Positions 1-9,244 of a stretch of DNA of 64,000 nucleotides are shown in pieces. The notes below the pieces were generated by a model. It ran no database searches, was not told the DNA's origin, and worked only from the letters and a program-made list of their open reading frames with translations. Every line of letters starts with the position of its first letter. The first letter of the stretch is position 1. A program made the position numbers and the translations under genes. Source of the DNA: Flavobacterium jejuense (GTDB lineage Bacteria > Bacteroidota > Bacteroidia > Flavobacteriales > Flavobacteriaceae); NCBI RefSeq assembly GCF_006491595.2, contig NZ_VEVQ02000011.1, positions 62,001 to 126,000 of the forward strand. The letters are read 5' to 3'.

Positions 1-1
1 A

Positions 2-196
2 AATAGTATTATTTTTATATTCGTTGTAATAGTTTTTATTGTTTATAGAACATTAATTTCTCAGGATGTTTTTAAAAAATATAAGAATATACAAGAAATA
101 GAGCAATATGAATTTGAGGCAGATAGTATTTACAACGATTTTGAATCATTTGAAGAAATTGATTCTAACGAAATAGACACAACTCGTATTAAATAA
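2..196 (+). CDS. C-terminal end of a small membrane protein (partial)
   Basis: An open frame enters from the left edge and stops at 194-196, giving 64 visible residues. The first 18 or so are strongly hydrophobic (one membrane segment, I/F/V rich), followed by an acidic, soluble tail rich in Glu, Asp, Tyr and Ile. It ends 12 bases before hppD on the same strand, so the two are probably co-transcribed. The family cannot be named from this fragment. The sequence does not look like homogentisate dioxygenase, the common hppD neighbour. Confidence 0.55.
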   Translation, partial: NSIIFIFVVIVFIVYRTLISQDVFKKYKNIQEIEQYEFEADSIYNDFESFEEIDSNEIDTTRIK

Positions 197-208
197 ATAA
201 TTAAAATC

Positions 209-1369
209 ATGTCAAAAGAAATAAAATCAGTAAACTACGGTTTAGAAAAAATATTTGAAGGAGCTCAAGATTTCCTTCCATTGTTAGGAACAGATTATGT
301 AGAATTTTATGTAGGAAATGCAAAACAAGCTGCTCATTTTTATAAAACAGCCTTTGGATTTCAATCATTAGCTTATAGAGGTTTGGAAACAGGATCAAAA
401 GACTCTGTAAGTTATGTACTAAAACAAGATAAAATTAGATTAGTATTAACAACACCATTAAACAGCAAGTCACCTATTAATGATCATATAGTTAAACATG
501 GCGATGGCGTTAAAGTAGTTGCTCTTTGGGTTGAAGATGCGAGAAGCGCTTATGAAGAAACTACAAAACGTGGGGCGAAATCTTATATGGAACCAGTTGT
601 TGAAAAAGATGAGTTTGGTGAAGTGGTTCGATCAGGAATTTATACTTATGGAGAGACAGTTCATATGTTTGTAGAACGAAAAAATTATTCAGGTACCTTT
701 ATGCCAGGATTTAGAGAATGGAAATCAGATTATAACCCAGAACCAACAGGGCTTAAATATATTGACCATATGGTTGGAAATGTAGGTTGGGGACAAATGA
801 ATACATGGGTAAAATGGTATGAAGATGTAATGGGATTTGAAAATTTCCTTTCGTTCGACGACAAACAAATTCATACAGAATATTCTGCTTTAATGAGTAA
901 AGTTATGAGTAATGGAAATGGAAGAGTAAAATTTCCTATTAACGAACCTGCAAAAGGAAATAAACGCTCACAAATTGAAGAATATCTGGATTTTTACGAA
1001 GATGCAGGTGTGCAACATATTGCTGTAGCAACAGACGATATTATAAAAACGGTTTCTGCTTTAAAGGCAAGAGGTGTTGAATTTTTACCACCACCACCAC
1101 AAGCTTATTATGATGATATTCCAAATAGACTTGGAGTTCATAGAGATATGATGAAAGAAGATATAGCTGAGCTTCAAAAACTTTCAATTATGGTTGATGC
1201 TGATGAAGAGGGGTATTTGTTGCAAATTTTCACTAAGCCAGTTGAAGATAGACCTACACTTTTCTTTGAGATTATTCAACGAATGGGAGCAAAAGGCTTC
1301 GGTGCGGGTAATTTTAAAGCCCTTTTTGAGTCCATTGAAAGAGAGCAAGCATTGCGAGGTACGTTATAA
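209..1369 (+). CDS. hppD: 4-hydroxyphenylpyruvate dioxygenase
   Basis: Cytoplasmic non-haem Fe(II) dioxygenase that converts 4-hydroxyphenylpyruvate to homogentisate in tyrosine degradation. The 386 residues match the family length. There are two vicinal-oxygen-chelate halves (about 25-155 and 180-345). The expected iron ligands are visible: His187 in the YIDHMVGNV segment, His270 in GVQHIAVATDD and Glu354 in LFFEIIQR. The C-terminal gate region, GFGAGNFKALFESIE, is intact. The ATG at 209 lies 12 bases after an upstream reading frame. The gene is followed by a candidate small RNA and terminator, so transcription probably stops there. No homogentisate dioxygenase gene is visible in the window; the next catabolic gene is a tryptophan dioxygenase. 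Confidence 0.96.
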   Translation: MSKEIKSVNYGLEKIFEGAQDFLPLLGTDYVEFYVGNAKQAAHFYKTAFGFQSLAYRGLETGSKDSVSYVLKQDKIRLVLTTPLNSKSPINDHIVKHGDGVKVVALWVEDARSAYEETTKRGAKSYMEPVVEKDEFGEVVRSGIYTYGETVHMFVERKNYSGTFMPGFREWKSDYNPEPTGLKYIDHMVGNVGWGQMNTWVKWYEDVMGFENFLSFDDKQIHTEYSALMSKVMSNGNGRVKFPINEPAKGNKRSQIEEYLDFYEDAGVQHIAVATDDIIKTVSALKARGVEFLPPPPQAYYDDIPNRLGVHRDMMKEDIAELQKLSIMVDADEEGYLLQIFTKPVEDRPTLFFEIIQRMGAKGFGAGNFKALFESIEREQALRGTL

Positions 1370-1477
1370 ATTGATAAAAAAATTAAATATTCTTAAAATT
1401 CAGTATTAAATATTAAAAAATATTCTGTTAAAAGAGTTAAATTTGATATTTTGATGAATAATCCTCAAAAAACTATA

Positions 1478-1485
1478 TACATTTG
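1478..1485 (+). promoter_or_regulatory. Bacteroidetes -7 promoter element (TACATTTG)
   Basis: TACATTTG fits the Bacteroidetes -7 consensus TAnnTTTG exactly. A TTG lies about 24 bases upstream, slightly beyond the usual 17-23 spacing. Transcription would begin near 1489-1492, directly in front of a foldable segment that ends in an intrinsic terminator, so the promoter seems to drive a short RNA rather than the DUF3108 gene. Confidence 0.5.
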
Positions 1486-1488
1486 CAC

Positions 1489-1604
1489 TCGCAAAAAAGG
1501 AAATGATTTTTATCTCCGATTTTGCTAGTAAGTTTTCATAATTTATAGTTTTTGGTTGGTTAATAGCATAAAAACTCAGTCATTAATTTTGACTGGGTTT
1601 TTTT
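1489..1604 (+). ncRNA. Candidate structured small RNA, about 115 nt
   Basis: The segment lies between a perfect TAnnTTTG element and a terminator hairpin, with no reading frame of note. The 5' part can fold as a nested hairpin: GCAAAA (1491-1496) with TTTTGC (1520-1525), and inside it GGAAAT (1499-1504) with ATCTCC (1512-1517), one mismatch. The terminator stem is 1573-1581 with 1591-1599. It could be an independent sRNA, or a leader that attenuates the downstream DUF3108-TDO operon. I do not recognise it as 6S, SRP or tmRNA. Confidence 0.4.
1573..1604 (+). terminator. Intrinsic terminator
   Basis: AACTCAGTC pairs with GACTGGGTT (nine pairs, one G-U), the loop is T-rich and a run of seven T follows. 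It ends the hppD message and/or the candidate small RNA. Confidence 0.75.
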
Positions 1605-1657
1605 GTTTCTTATTTTTGGAACAGAAATTGCATTCTTTTATAAAAAAGATATAAATT

Positions 1658-2431
1658 ATGAAAAAATATATAATATTACTTTTAGTTTTTATAGCAACGA
1701 ATTCTTTCGTTCAAAAAGAAGATGCATACACTACAGGAGAATGGTTCAAACTTCGAATACACTATGGTTTAGTAAATGCAGGATATGCAACTCTTGAAAT
1801 AAAGGAGGCAACCAGAAATAATCAGAAAGTACATCATGTTCAAGGGAAAGGCTGGACTACAGGTATGACAAAATTATTTTTTGAAGTTAAAGATGATTAC
1901 CAAAGTTTTTTTGATAAAAATACAGGTAAACCATATCAATTTTTAAGGAAAATAGATGAAGGTGGTTATACCAAATACCAAGAAGGTTTTTTTGATCAAA
2001 ATAATAATACTGTTAGGGTAAAAGACTATAAAGGAAACACAGAAAATACTTATTCTGTTCCAGAAAATGTTCAAGATATTGTTTCTTCATTTTATTATTT
2101 AAGAAATCACCCTAAGATAGACACCTTGAATGAAGGAGAGTCAATAGCTATTGATATGTTTTTTGATAATGAAACTACAAAGTTTAAGTTAAAATATATT
2201 GGTAAAGAAGATATAAAAACTAAATTTGGAAAAATTTCTTGTAAAGTTTTCAGACCTTACGTTCAAGCAGGTAGAGTTTTTAAAGAAGAAGAAAGTTTAA
2301 CTGTTTGGATTTCAGATGATGACAATAAAATTCCAATAAGAATTAAAGCGAGTTTAGCTGTTGGATCACTAAAGGCTGATTTAGATGCTTTTAAAGGATT
2401 AAAGCACTCTTTTAAAGTAAAAATTGACTAA
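1658..2431 (+). CDS. DUF3108 domain-containing exported protein
   Basis: A 257-residue protein with an N-terminal hydrophobic signal segment (about residues 1-18). The rest matches the DUF3108 family: an early FKLRIHYGLVNAGYATLEI strand pair, a central FYYLRNH segment and a late KTKFGKISCKVFRPYV motif. Such proteins are predicted periplasmic beta-barrel-like proteins of unknown role. The stop codon overlaps the start of the tryptophan dioxygenase gene (TAATG), so the two are translationally coupled. A second, shorter frame over 1603-1797 is a shadow of this gene. Confidence 0.85.
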   Translation: MKKYIILLLVFIATNSFVQKEDAYTTGEWFKLRIHYGLVNAGYATLEIKEATRNNQKVHHVQGKGWTTGMTKLFFEVKDDYQSFFDKNTGKPYQFLRKIDEGGYTKYQEGFFDQNNNTVRVKDYKGNTENTYSVPENVQDIVSSFYYLRNHPKIDTLNEGESIAIDMFFDNETTKFKLKYIGKEDIKTKFGKISCKVFRPYVQAGRVFKEEESLTVWISDDDNKIPIRIKASLAVGSLKADLDAFKGLKHSFKVKID

Positions 2432-3363
2432 TGGAAGTAACACCAGAATTACAACATCAATTAAAAAAAATTGATGAAAAGTATAAAAGCATTAACCAAA
2501 ACACAGAAACACATCTTGAAGGACTATTGTGGTCTAAACCCATTACTTATTGGGATTATATTCAAACAGATGCCTTGTTAAATTTACAAATTCAAAGAAC
2601 AACATTACCAGATGAAATGGTTTTTATTATGTATCATCAGGTTAATGAATTATTGTTCAAAATGATACTTTGGGAAATAGAGCAATTGGCACATACTGAA
2701 AAGCCTACAACTGATTATTTTACAGATAAATTAGGTAGAATTAGTCGTTATTTTGATATGTTGACCACATCTTTTACCATCATGACTGATGGAATGGAAC
2801 CAGAGCAATACTTAAAATTTAGAAATACGCTTACACCAGCCAGTGGGTTCCAAAGCGCTCAATATCGATTAATAGAATTTGCTACTACAGATTTAATTAA
2901 CCTAATAGATTATAGGTTTAGAGCAACGATAGATAGAAATACACCTTATGGGCATGCTTTTGATCATTTGTATTGGCAAGCGGCAGGCAAAGATTATAAA
3001 ACAGGTGAGAAAACATTTCTATTACAAGAGTTTGAGAGAAAGTATAAAAAAGTATTTTTAGATTTTATGGAAGAATACAACACTATAAATCTTTGGAGAA
3101 AATACAAACAATTACCACAAGAAGATCAAAATAATGAAGTATTAGTTCAAGCTATGCGACATTTAGACAAAACAATAAATATTACATGGGTAATGGGGCA
3201 TTTCAATGCAGCAAAAAAATATATTGAAAGCGTACCAGGTAATCATGAAGCTACTGGTGGAAGTGATTGGAAAAAATACATGTTGCCTAAATACCAAAAA
3301 AGAATCTTCTTCCCTGAGTTATGGACAAAAGAAGAAATAGAGAATTGGGGAGAAAATATTTAA
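2431..3363 (+). CDS. kynA: Tryptophan 2,3-dioxygenase family protein
   Basis: Haem enzyme that opens the indole ring of tryptophan to N-formylkynurenine, the first step of the kynurenine pathway. The 310 residues carry the family landmarks: FIMYHQVNELLFK with substrate-binding His69, RNTLTPASGFQS with Arg131, the haem-ligand candidate His257 in TWVMGHFNAAKKYI, and ATGGSDWKKYM in place of the usual GTGGS segment. The start overlaps the DUF3108 stop by one base and the end lies against an M23 peptidase gene, so it is mid-operon. No kynureninase or formamidase gene is in the window, so the rest of the pathway must lie elsewhere. The family is broad, and strict substrate specificity is inferred. 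Confidence 0.88.
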   Translation: MEVTPELQHQLKKIDEKYKSINQNTETHLEGLLWSKPITYWDYIQTDALLNLQIQRTTLPDEMVFIMYHQVNELLFKMILWEIEQLAHTEKPTTDYFTDKLGRISRYFDMLTTSFTIMTDGMEPEQYLKFRNTLTPASGFQSAQYRLIEFATTDLINLIDYRFRATIDRNTPYGHAFDHLYWQAAGKDYKTGEKTFLLQEFERKYKKVFLDFMEEYNTINLWRKYKQLPQEDQNNEVLVQAMRHLDKTINITWVMGHFNAAKKYIESVPGNHEATGGSDWKKYMLPKYQKRIFFPELWTKEEIENWGENI

Positions 3364-3383
3364 AATTTTTAAAAACTAAAATC

Positions 3384-4622
3384 TTGAGATACTTATCATT
3401 ATTACTACTATTATTTACCATTGTTATTTCTTGTGATAAAAAAGAAGAAAAAAAAGGAGTGCCCCAAAAAAATGAAAAGAAAGAACCAATTATAAAAGAA
3501 TTTGGGTTTATTTTTAATGACTATGAAGTAATTAGAGATACAATAAAGTCAGGTGATAATTTAGGTTTGATATTTGATAAATATAAATTACCAGATAGTT
3601 TAAGAACCTATGATGTTGTAGAAAAAGTAAAAGATTCTTTCAATCCTAGAATGATAAAAATAGGGAAACCATATCTACTTTTTTTAGATAAAAAAGACCC
3701 TAAAGAGCTAAAGGCTTTGGTTTATGTAAAAAACAAAATAGATTATGCGGTTATCGATTTTAGAGACTCTATACAGGTTATAAATAAGAAAAAAGCAACG
3801 TCTTTAAAAAGAAGAACTATTGCTGCTGAAATTGAAGGTTCTTTTTCAGAAACTCTAGCGAATGAAGGTGCAAGTCCAGCTTTGGCCTCAAGGTTAGCAA
3901 AAGTATATGAATATTCTATCGATTTTTTTAAAATTCAAAAGGGAGATAAGTTCTGTGCTACTATTTACGAACGTTATATAGAAGACACTATTTATGCTGG
4001 TGTGGAAAGAGTAGAAGCTACTTATTTCAAACATAGAGGTAAGGATTTTTATGCTTTTCCATACAAGCTAAAAGCAGAACAAGCTATTCCAGATTACTAT
4101 GATGAGGATGGGAATGGATTGAAAACGATGTTTTTGAAAGCACCATTAGATTATTTTAGAATTTCTTCTAGATTCTCAGGAAGACGTTTTCACCCAGTTC
4201 AAAAAAGATGGAAAGCGCATAGTGGTACAGATTACGCTGCAGCTACTGGAACACCTATAAAAGCTACGGCAGCTGGTGTTGTGGAAAGAGCTGGTTATAC
4301 CTCTGGAAATGGAAATTATGTTAAAATAAGACATAACGGAACATACTCTACACAATACCTTCACATGTCTAAAATCTTAGTTAAAAAAGGACAATATGTC
4401 TCCCAAGGACAAGTAATAGGTAAAGTAGGAAGTACAGGTTTAGCAACAGGACCACATGTATGCTATCGTTTTTGGAAAAATGGAGTACAAGTAGATCCAC
4501 TTCGTTTAATACTTCCAAGCGCTGAACCAATGAAAGAAAAAGATAAAGGACAATATTTAAAACATATCGAACCTTTAAAAAGAGAATTAGATAGTGTAAT
4601 GACTAATAAATTTAAAGAATAA
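3384..4622 (+). CDS. M23 family metallopeptidase lipoprotein (LysM/NlpD-like)
   Basis: Envelope peptidoglycan hydrolase of the lysostaphin (M23) type. From the TTG at 3384 the protein has a clean lipoprotein signal, hydrophobic through VISC with Cys17. An ATG at 3321 in the same frame would add 21 basic residues and overlap the dioxygenase gene by 43 bases, so TTG is preferred. Numbering from that ATG, the catalytic domain shows His300-x3-Asp304 (HSGTD), YLH348 and His379. The usual HxH is HVC here, so Cys381 replaces the zinc-ligand His (substitution seen; effect inferred). The stop overlaps the pgi start by one base. The middle region is the usual N-terminal scaffold of Bacteroidetes M23 proteins. 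Confidence 0.88.
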   Translation: MRYLSLLLLLFTIVISCDKKEEKKGVPQKNEKKEPIIKEFGFIFNDYEVIRDTIKSGDNLGLIFDKYKLPDSLRTYDVVEKVKDSFNPRMIKIGKPYLLFLDKKDPKELKALVYVKNKIDYAVIDFRDSIQVINKKKATSLKRRTIAAEIEGSFSETLANEGASPALASRLAKVYEYSIDFFKIQKGDKFCATIYERYIEDTIYAGVERVEATYFKHRGKDFYAFPYKLKAEQAIPDYYDEDGNGLKTMFLKAPLDYFRISSRFSGRRFHPVQKRWKAHSGTDYAAATGTPIKATAAGVVERAGYTSGNGNYVKIRHNGTYSTQYLHMSKILVKKGQYVSQGQVIGKVGSTGLATGPHVCYRFWKNGVQVDPLRLILPSAEPMKEKDKGQYLKHIEPLKRELDSVMTNKFKE

Positions 4623-6259
4623 TGACTTTAGATACAACAAATCCATCTGGAACAGTAGCTTGGCAAAAATTGAGAACTCATTTTGAAAAAATGGAAAATG
4701 TTTCTATTAAAGAAATGTTTTCAAATGATGCAAGTAGAGTTGAAAAATTCAATATTGAATGGCAGGATTTTATTTTAGATTATTCTAAAAATAAAGTTTC
4801 TGAAGAAACTGTCGCATTATTACTTGAACTGGCAGAAGAAGTTGAATTAAAAGGAGCTATTGATGCTTATTTTTCTGGACAAGCTATTAATCAAACAGAG
4901 GACAGAGCTGTTTTACATACGGCTCTAAGAGCAAAAGAGAATGATGTTGTTCTAGTGGAAGGGGTAAATGTTGTTCCAGAAATTTATAAAGTTAAAAAAG
5001 ATATTCAGTCTTTTACTAATGAAATAGTTAATGGTGTTAGAAAAGGATTTACCAATAAAGCCTTTACAGATGTAGTTAATATTGGTATAGGTGGCTCCGA
5101 TTTAGGCCCAGCAATGGTTGTAGAAGCTTTACAATACTACAAAAACCATTTGAATGTTCATTTTGTGTCCAATGTAGATGGAGATCATGTGAATGAAGTA
5201 ATAAAAAAACTCAATCCAGAAACAACTCTTTTCGTAATTGTTTCTAAAACATTCACTACTCAAGAAACACTATCTAATGCAGAAACAATTCGTGAGTGGT
5301 TTTTACAATCGGCAAAAAAAGAAGATGTAGCCAAGCATTTTGTAGCAGTTTCTACTAATATTAAAAAGGTAACTGAATTTGGAATAGCAGAAGTTAATAT
5401 TTTTCCTATGTGGGATTGGGTTGGAGGACGTTTTTCTTTATGGAGTGCAGTTGGTTTAAGCATTAGTTTGGTAGTCGGATTTGATAATTTCAATAAATTA
5501 TTAAAAGGAGCCAATGAAATGGATGTGCATTTTAAAGAAACAGCCTTCAATAAAAATATTCCAGTAATTTTAGCTTTGTTAAGTATTTGGTATAATAACT
5601 TTTATGGAGCAGAAACGGAAGCTTTAATTCCTTATACCCAATATTTACAAAAATTAGCTCCTTATTTGCAGCAAGGAATTATGGAAAGCAATGGTAAAAG
5701 CGTAGGTAGAGATGGAAATACGGTAAATTACCAAACAGGGACTATTATTTGGGGAGAACCAGGAACTAATTCTCAACATGCTTTTTTTCAATTAATCCAT
5801 CAAGGAACCAAATTAATTCCAACTGATTTTATTGGATTTAAAAAATCGCTTTATGGAAATAAAGATCATCATGATAAATTGATGTCTAATTTTTTTGCAC
5901 AAACAGAAGCTTTGCTAATGGGTAAAAATGAAAGCCAAGTGAAATCCGAATTTGAAAAAGCAGGATTAACTTCAGAAAAGGCAGATTTTTTATTGCCTTT
6001 CAAAGTATTTGAAGGAAATAAACCAACAAATACCTTATTAATTGAAAAGTTAACTCCAGAAACTTTAGGGGCTTTAGTAGCAATTTACGAGCATAAAATA
6101 TTCGTGCAAGGAGTAATTTGGAATATCTTTAGTTATGATCAATGGGGTGTAGAATTAGGAAAGCAATTGGCTAATTCTATTTTAACAGAGATAAATTCAG
6201 GTGAAGTTAAAGATCATGATAGTTCTACTAGTTTTCTGTTAAGAGAATATTTAAAATAG
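4622..6259 (+). CDS. pgi: Glucose-6-phosphate isomerase
   Basis: Interconverts glucose 6-phosphate and fructose 6-phosphate in glycolysis and gluconeogenesis. The 545-residue length fits the large bacterial/eukaryotic-type enzyme. Visible motifs include [16 protein letters not shown] (phosphosugar SIS domain), [30 protein letters not shown], and [15 protein letters not shown]. Near the C-terminus come [16 protein letters not shown] and the [20 protein letters not shown] signature. The ATG overlaps the M23 peptidase stop (TAATG), so pgi is last in the operon that contains the tryptophan dioxygenase. The linkage of glycolytic pgi to amino acid catabolism is probably positional, with no functional meaning visible. 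Confidence 0.97.
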   Translation: MTLDTTNPSGTVAWQKLRTHFEKMENVSIKEMFSNDASRVEKFNIEWQDFILDYSKNKVSEETVALLLELAEEVELKGAIDAYFSGQAINQTEDRAVLHTALRAKENDVVLVEGVNVVPEIYKVKKDIQSFTNEIVNGVRKGFTNKAFTDVVNIGIGGSDLGPAMVVEALQYYKNHLNVHFVSNVDGDHVNEVIKKLNPETTLFVIVSKTFTTQETLSNAETIREWFLQSAKKEDVAKHFVAVSTNIKKVTEFGIAEVNIFPMWDWVGGRFSLWSAVGLSISLVVGFDNFNKLLKGANEMDVHFKETAFNKNIPVILALLSIWYNNFYGAETEALIPYTQYLQKLAPYLQQGIMESNGKSVGRDGNTVNYQTGTIIWGEPGTNSQHAFFQLIHQGTKLIPTDFIGFKKSLYGNKDHHDKLMSNFFAQTEALLMGKNESQVKSEFEKAGLTSEKADFLLPFKVFEGNKPTNTLLIEKLTPETLGALVAIYEHKIFVQGVIWNIFSYDQWGVELGKQLANSILTEINSGEVKDHDSSTSFLLREYLK

Positions 6260-6454
6260 AAAGTACTAGTTGAAAATTTATTTCAGCTTTAAATGGGTGT
6301 TTTAAAGAGTATTTTATATTTAATAAGCTTTAAAAATGACTTTTTGTTTGCTATTTGTATTAAAAAAAACATAAATCATTAAATAATTTTCTTTTTTAAG
6401 TTTTATTTATGTGGTTATTCGTAAATAAAATAATAAAAAATAAAACTTCTCCAA

Positions 6455-6531
6455 TAAAGTCAATTAAAGTCAATGAATTTGCAATGTTAACATTCACTTA
6501 ACATTTAACTTAAAAGGTTGTGCGAATTTTG
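6455..6531 (+). promoter_or_regulatory. Upstream region of the TonB receptor: tandem decamer and weak -7 element
   Basis: The 290-base gap after pgi is very AT-rich. It holds a perfect tandem decamer, TAAAGTCAAT twice (6455-6464, 6465-6474), one helical turn per unit, which would suit an activator site. GAATTTTG (6524-6531) is one base off the TAnnTTTG -7 consensus and would give a leader of about 10-15 nt before the ATG at 6550. No strong terminator for pgi was seen, only an A/T-only inverted repeat near 6403-6432. Confidence 0.35.
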
Positions 6532-6549
6532 CAAAAAAATTAACAACAA

Positions 6550-9150
6550 ATGAGAGTTTTTAAACAATTAATGATTTTAGGGTTATTTTTAATAACAACC
6601 CAAGCCATTTTTTCTCAATCTAAAATAACTGGAATGGTTATAGATGGAGACTTTAACGATCCGTTACCTGGCGCAAATGTATTTGTAAAAGGGACAAAAG
6701 ATGGAGCAACAACTGGTTTCGATGGTAAATTTGAATTTACTACAAGTCTAGCTTCTGGTGAAATAGTAGTTTCTTATTTAGGTTTTAAATCGGTTGTAAT
6801 TCCTTTTACAGGATCTACTAATTTAGGGAATGTTAGTTTGAAATCTGATGAAAATCAATTAGAAGGTGTAGTTGTAGTTGGTTCTGGAATCATTGACTTA
6901 GCTAGTGATAGAAAAACACCTATTGCAGTTTCAACAATCAAAGCTATTGAGATCCAAGAAAAAGTAGGTACATCAGATATTACACAGGCTATGGTGAATA
7001 CTCCATCTGTATATGTTGCTGATCAATCTAGAGGATATGGGGACTCTAACATTAGAGTACGTGGATTTGAACAAGATAATACTGCTGTTTTAATAAATGG
7101 ACAACCAGTTAATGGAATGGAAGACGGATTAGTGTATTGGTCAAACTGGTCAGGATTGACTGATATTGCTAATGGAATACAAATTCAAAGAGGTTTAGGT
7201 TCATCAAAATTAGCAATTTCTTCTGTAGGAGGAACAATTAATATTGTTACCAAAGCTACTGACAAAAAAGAAGGTGGTTTTGCTTCATTAGGAGTAGCTA
7301 ATAATAGTTATTTTAAAACATTAGCAGGTTACAATACAGGAATGAATGAAAAAGGTTGGGGAATGAGTATTATGATGTCTCACTGGCAAGGTGAAGGATA
7401 TACTATGGGTACTCAAGGTCGTGGTCAAAATTATTTTATTTCGGTAGGATATAAGCCTAGTGATAAACATAATTTTAATTTCTTATTGACTGGTGCTCCG
7501 CAATACCACAATCAAAGTTATTCGCAAAGAATTAGTACATATTTAGATAAGGGAAGAAAATATAATAACAACTGGGGTACTTTAGACGGTAAGTTTAAAA
7601 GTGAAGTAGGTAACTATTACCACAAACCAGTTGCAAATTTAAACTGGGATTATACAATTTCTGATAATTCAAATTTATCAACAGTACTTTATGCTTCTTG
7701 GGGAAGAGGTGGAAGTGTTGGAAGTGTTGGTTCTAGAGTAAGAAGACCTGATGGTCAAATTGATTTTGATCAAATTTATGCAAATAATGTAGCTAGTGCT
7801 ACAGGAAGATCAACTTATGCTTTAAGAAATTCAGTAAACAGTCATGAATGGTATGGTTTAATTACAAACTTTGAAACTAAATTTACTGATGAACTTACTT
7901 TTAATGCTGGTTTTGATCTTAGAACATACAAAGGAACACACTTTAGACAAATAACTGATTTGTTAGGAGCAGATTATTTTTTAGATAATGGTAATGTTAA
8001 TATTCCTAATAACCAAATATCTGCAACTTATGATTCAAATCCATGGAGTGCATTATTTAATTATGCTGATGAAGGAGAAAGATATGCATGGGATTATGAT
8101 GAGAGAATTACTTACGGAGGTGTTTTTTCTCAAATAGAATATTCAAATGATAAATTTTCAGCTTTCTTCCAAGGAGCGTTGTCAAATCAATCTCATGTAA
8201 GATGGGATAGATACCAATACTTGCCAGAAAATGAAAAATCTAAAGGTGTAGACAATATTGGTTATAATGCTAAAGGAGGAATGTCTTATAATGTTAATGA
8301 AAATAATTCGGTTTATGGAAATGCAGGTTATTATTCTCGTCAACCTTATCATGATAATATTTATTTAAATTTTGGAAATGATGTAAATCCTTTAACTGAA
8401 AACGAAAAGATTTTAGGTCTTGAATTAGGGTATAGTTTTAATTCTTCTTACTTTTCTGCTAATTTAAATGCTTATAGAACATCTTGGAAAGATAGAGTTA
8501 CTTCAAGCTCTACAACTGCTACAGCTGGTCAAGTTGTTGGTACTACTGTATTGAATGATGGTGATATTATTTACACAACAAATCAAGGTGTTGAACAATT
8601 ACATTCAGGTGTTGAGTTAGACTTCACAGCTAGACCAATTAAAAAACTTAATTTAAGAGGTTTTGCATCTATTGGTGATTGGCAATATAAAGGAGATGTA
8701 GTAACAGTAAAAAGAGATCAAGACAGAAATGTACTTGAGGAAACTAAAGAAGATGTAGATGGAGGTGAAGTAGGTGGAGCAGCTCAAACTTCTTGGGGAT
8801 TAGGAGTTAAATATGAAATTTTTACTCGTTTTAATATCGATGCAGATTGGAGAAATTATAATAAATTATATTCAGATGTTGGTGCTGTTAAAGAAAATTT
8901 AGAATTACCAGAATATGATTTAGTTGATGCAGGTATTTCTTATAAAATGTTGGTTGGTAAAGATGATGTAAATTCAGTTTCTTTCAGATTGAATGTAAAT
9001 AACGTTTTTGGTCAAGTTTATTTAGCAAGTCTTTCTACTACTAATCAAGCAGTAGATGGAGACGAAACATTTAAAGGAATCAACGTTACTAATACTGGAT
9101 ATTTCGGTTTAGGTAGAACATGGAATTTTTCAATTAGATATAATTTCTAA
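6550..9150 (+). CDS. TonB-dependent outer membrane receptor with carboxypeptidase-like N-terminal domain
   Basis: Outer membrane active transporter energised by TonB. Residues 1-22 are a signal peptide. Residues 24-105 form the CarboxypepD_reg-like beta-sandwich (ITGMVIDGDFNDPLPGANVFVKGT). The plug follows (about 110-235, with NIRVRGFEQDNTAVLINGQPVNG and GGTINIVTK), then the 22-strand barrel, ending in an aromatic C-terminal Phe (FSIRYNF). At 866 residues it is typical in size. No SusD-like partner lies next to it, so it is more likely a receptor for iron, metal or small substrate than a polysaccharide-utilisation SusC. The substrate cannot be read from the sequence. The gene is monocistronic, with its own upstream region and a strong terminator. 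Confidence 0.92.
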   Translation: MRVFKQLMILGLFLITTQAIFSQSKITGMVIDGDFNDPLPGANVFVKGTKDGATTGFDGKFEFTTSLASGEIVVSYLGFKSVVIPFTGSTNLGNVSLKSDENQLEGVVVVGSGIIDLASDRKTPIAVSTIKAIEIQEKVGTSDITQAMVNTPSVYVADQSRGYGDSNIRVRGFEQDNTAVLINGQPVNGMEDGLVYWSNWSGLTDIANGIQIQRGLGSSKLAISSVGGTINIVTKATDKKEGGFASLGVANNSYFKTLAGYNTGMNEKGWGMSIMMSHWQGEGYTMGTQGRGQNYFISVGYKPSDKHNFNFLLTGAPQYHNQSYSQRISTYLDKGRKYNNNWGTLDGKFKSEVGNYYHKPVANLNWDYTISDNSNLSTVLYASWGRGGSVGSVGSRVRRPDGQIDFDQIYANNVASATGRSTYALRNSVNSHEWYGLITNFETKFTDELTFNAGFDLRTYKGTHFRQITDLLGADYFLDNGNVNIPNNQISATYDSNPWSALFNYADEGERYAWDYDERITYGGVFSQIEYSNDKFSAFFQGALSNQSHVRWDRYQYLPENEKSKGVDNIGYNAKGGMSYNVNENNSVYGNAGYYSRQPYHDNIYLNFGNDVNPLTENEKILGLELGYSFNSSYFSANLNAYRTSWKDRVTSSSTTATAGQVVGTTVLNDGDIIYTTNQGVEQLHSGVELDFTARPIKKLNLRGFASIGDWQYKGDVVTVKRDQDRNVLEETKEDVDGGEVGGAAQTSWGLGVKYEIFTRFNIDADWRNYNKLYSDVGAVKENLELPEYDLVDAGISYKMLVGKDDVNSVSFRLNVNNVFGQVYLASLSTTNQAVDGDETFKGINVTNTGYFGLGRTWNFSIRYNF

Positions 9151-9170
9151 TATAAAATAGATTAAATTTT

Positions 9171-9206
9171 AAACCGCTTAACATTTTTGTTAAGCGGTTT
9201 TTTTTA
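9171..9206 (+). terminator. Intrinsic terminator of the TonB receptor gene
   Basis: A 12-bp perfect stem, AAACCGCTTAAC with GTTAAGCGGTTT, has a six-base loop and is followed by eight or more T. Confidence 0.92.
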
Positions 9207-9219
9207 TTTAGTATCTTTG
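9186..9219 (+). promoter_or_regulatory. Promoter TTTG-N22-TATCTTTG
   Basis: A -33 TTTG (9186-9189) and a perfect -7 TATCTTTG (9212-9219) are 22 bases apart. The -33 element lies inside the loop and 3' arm of the preceding terminator. Expected start is near 9223-9226, giving a leader of about 20 nt to the ATG at 9245. Confidence 0.6.
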
Positions 9220-9244
9220 TTTGGTAACATTTAAATAAACAACT

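Noticed and set aside
1370..1657. tRNA or known housekeeping RNA in the hppD-DUF3108 gap
   Set aside because: No cloverleaf, SRP or 6S features were recognised; kept only as an unnamed candidate.
6550..9150. SusC-type polysaccharide-utilisation receptor
   Set aside because: No SusD-like gene or glycoside hydrolase is next to it; general TonB receptor is the safer call.
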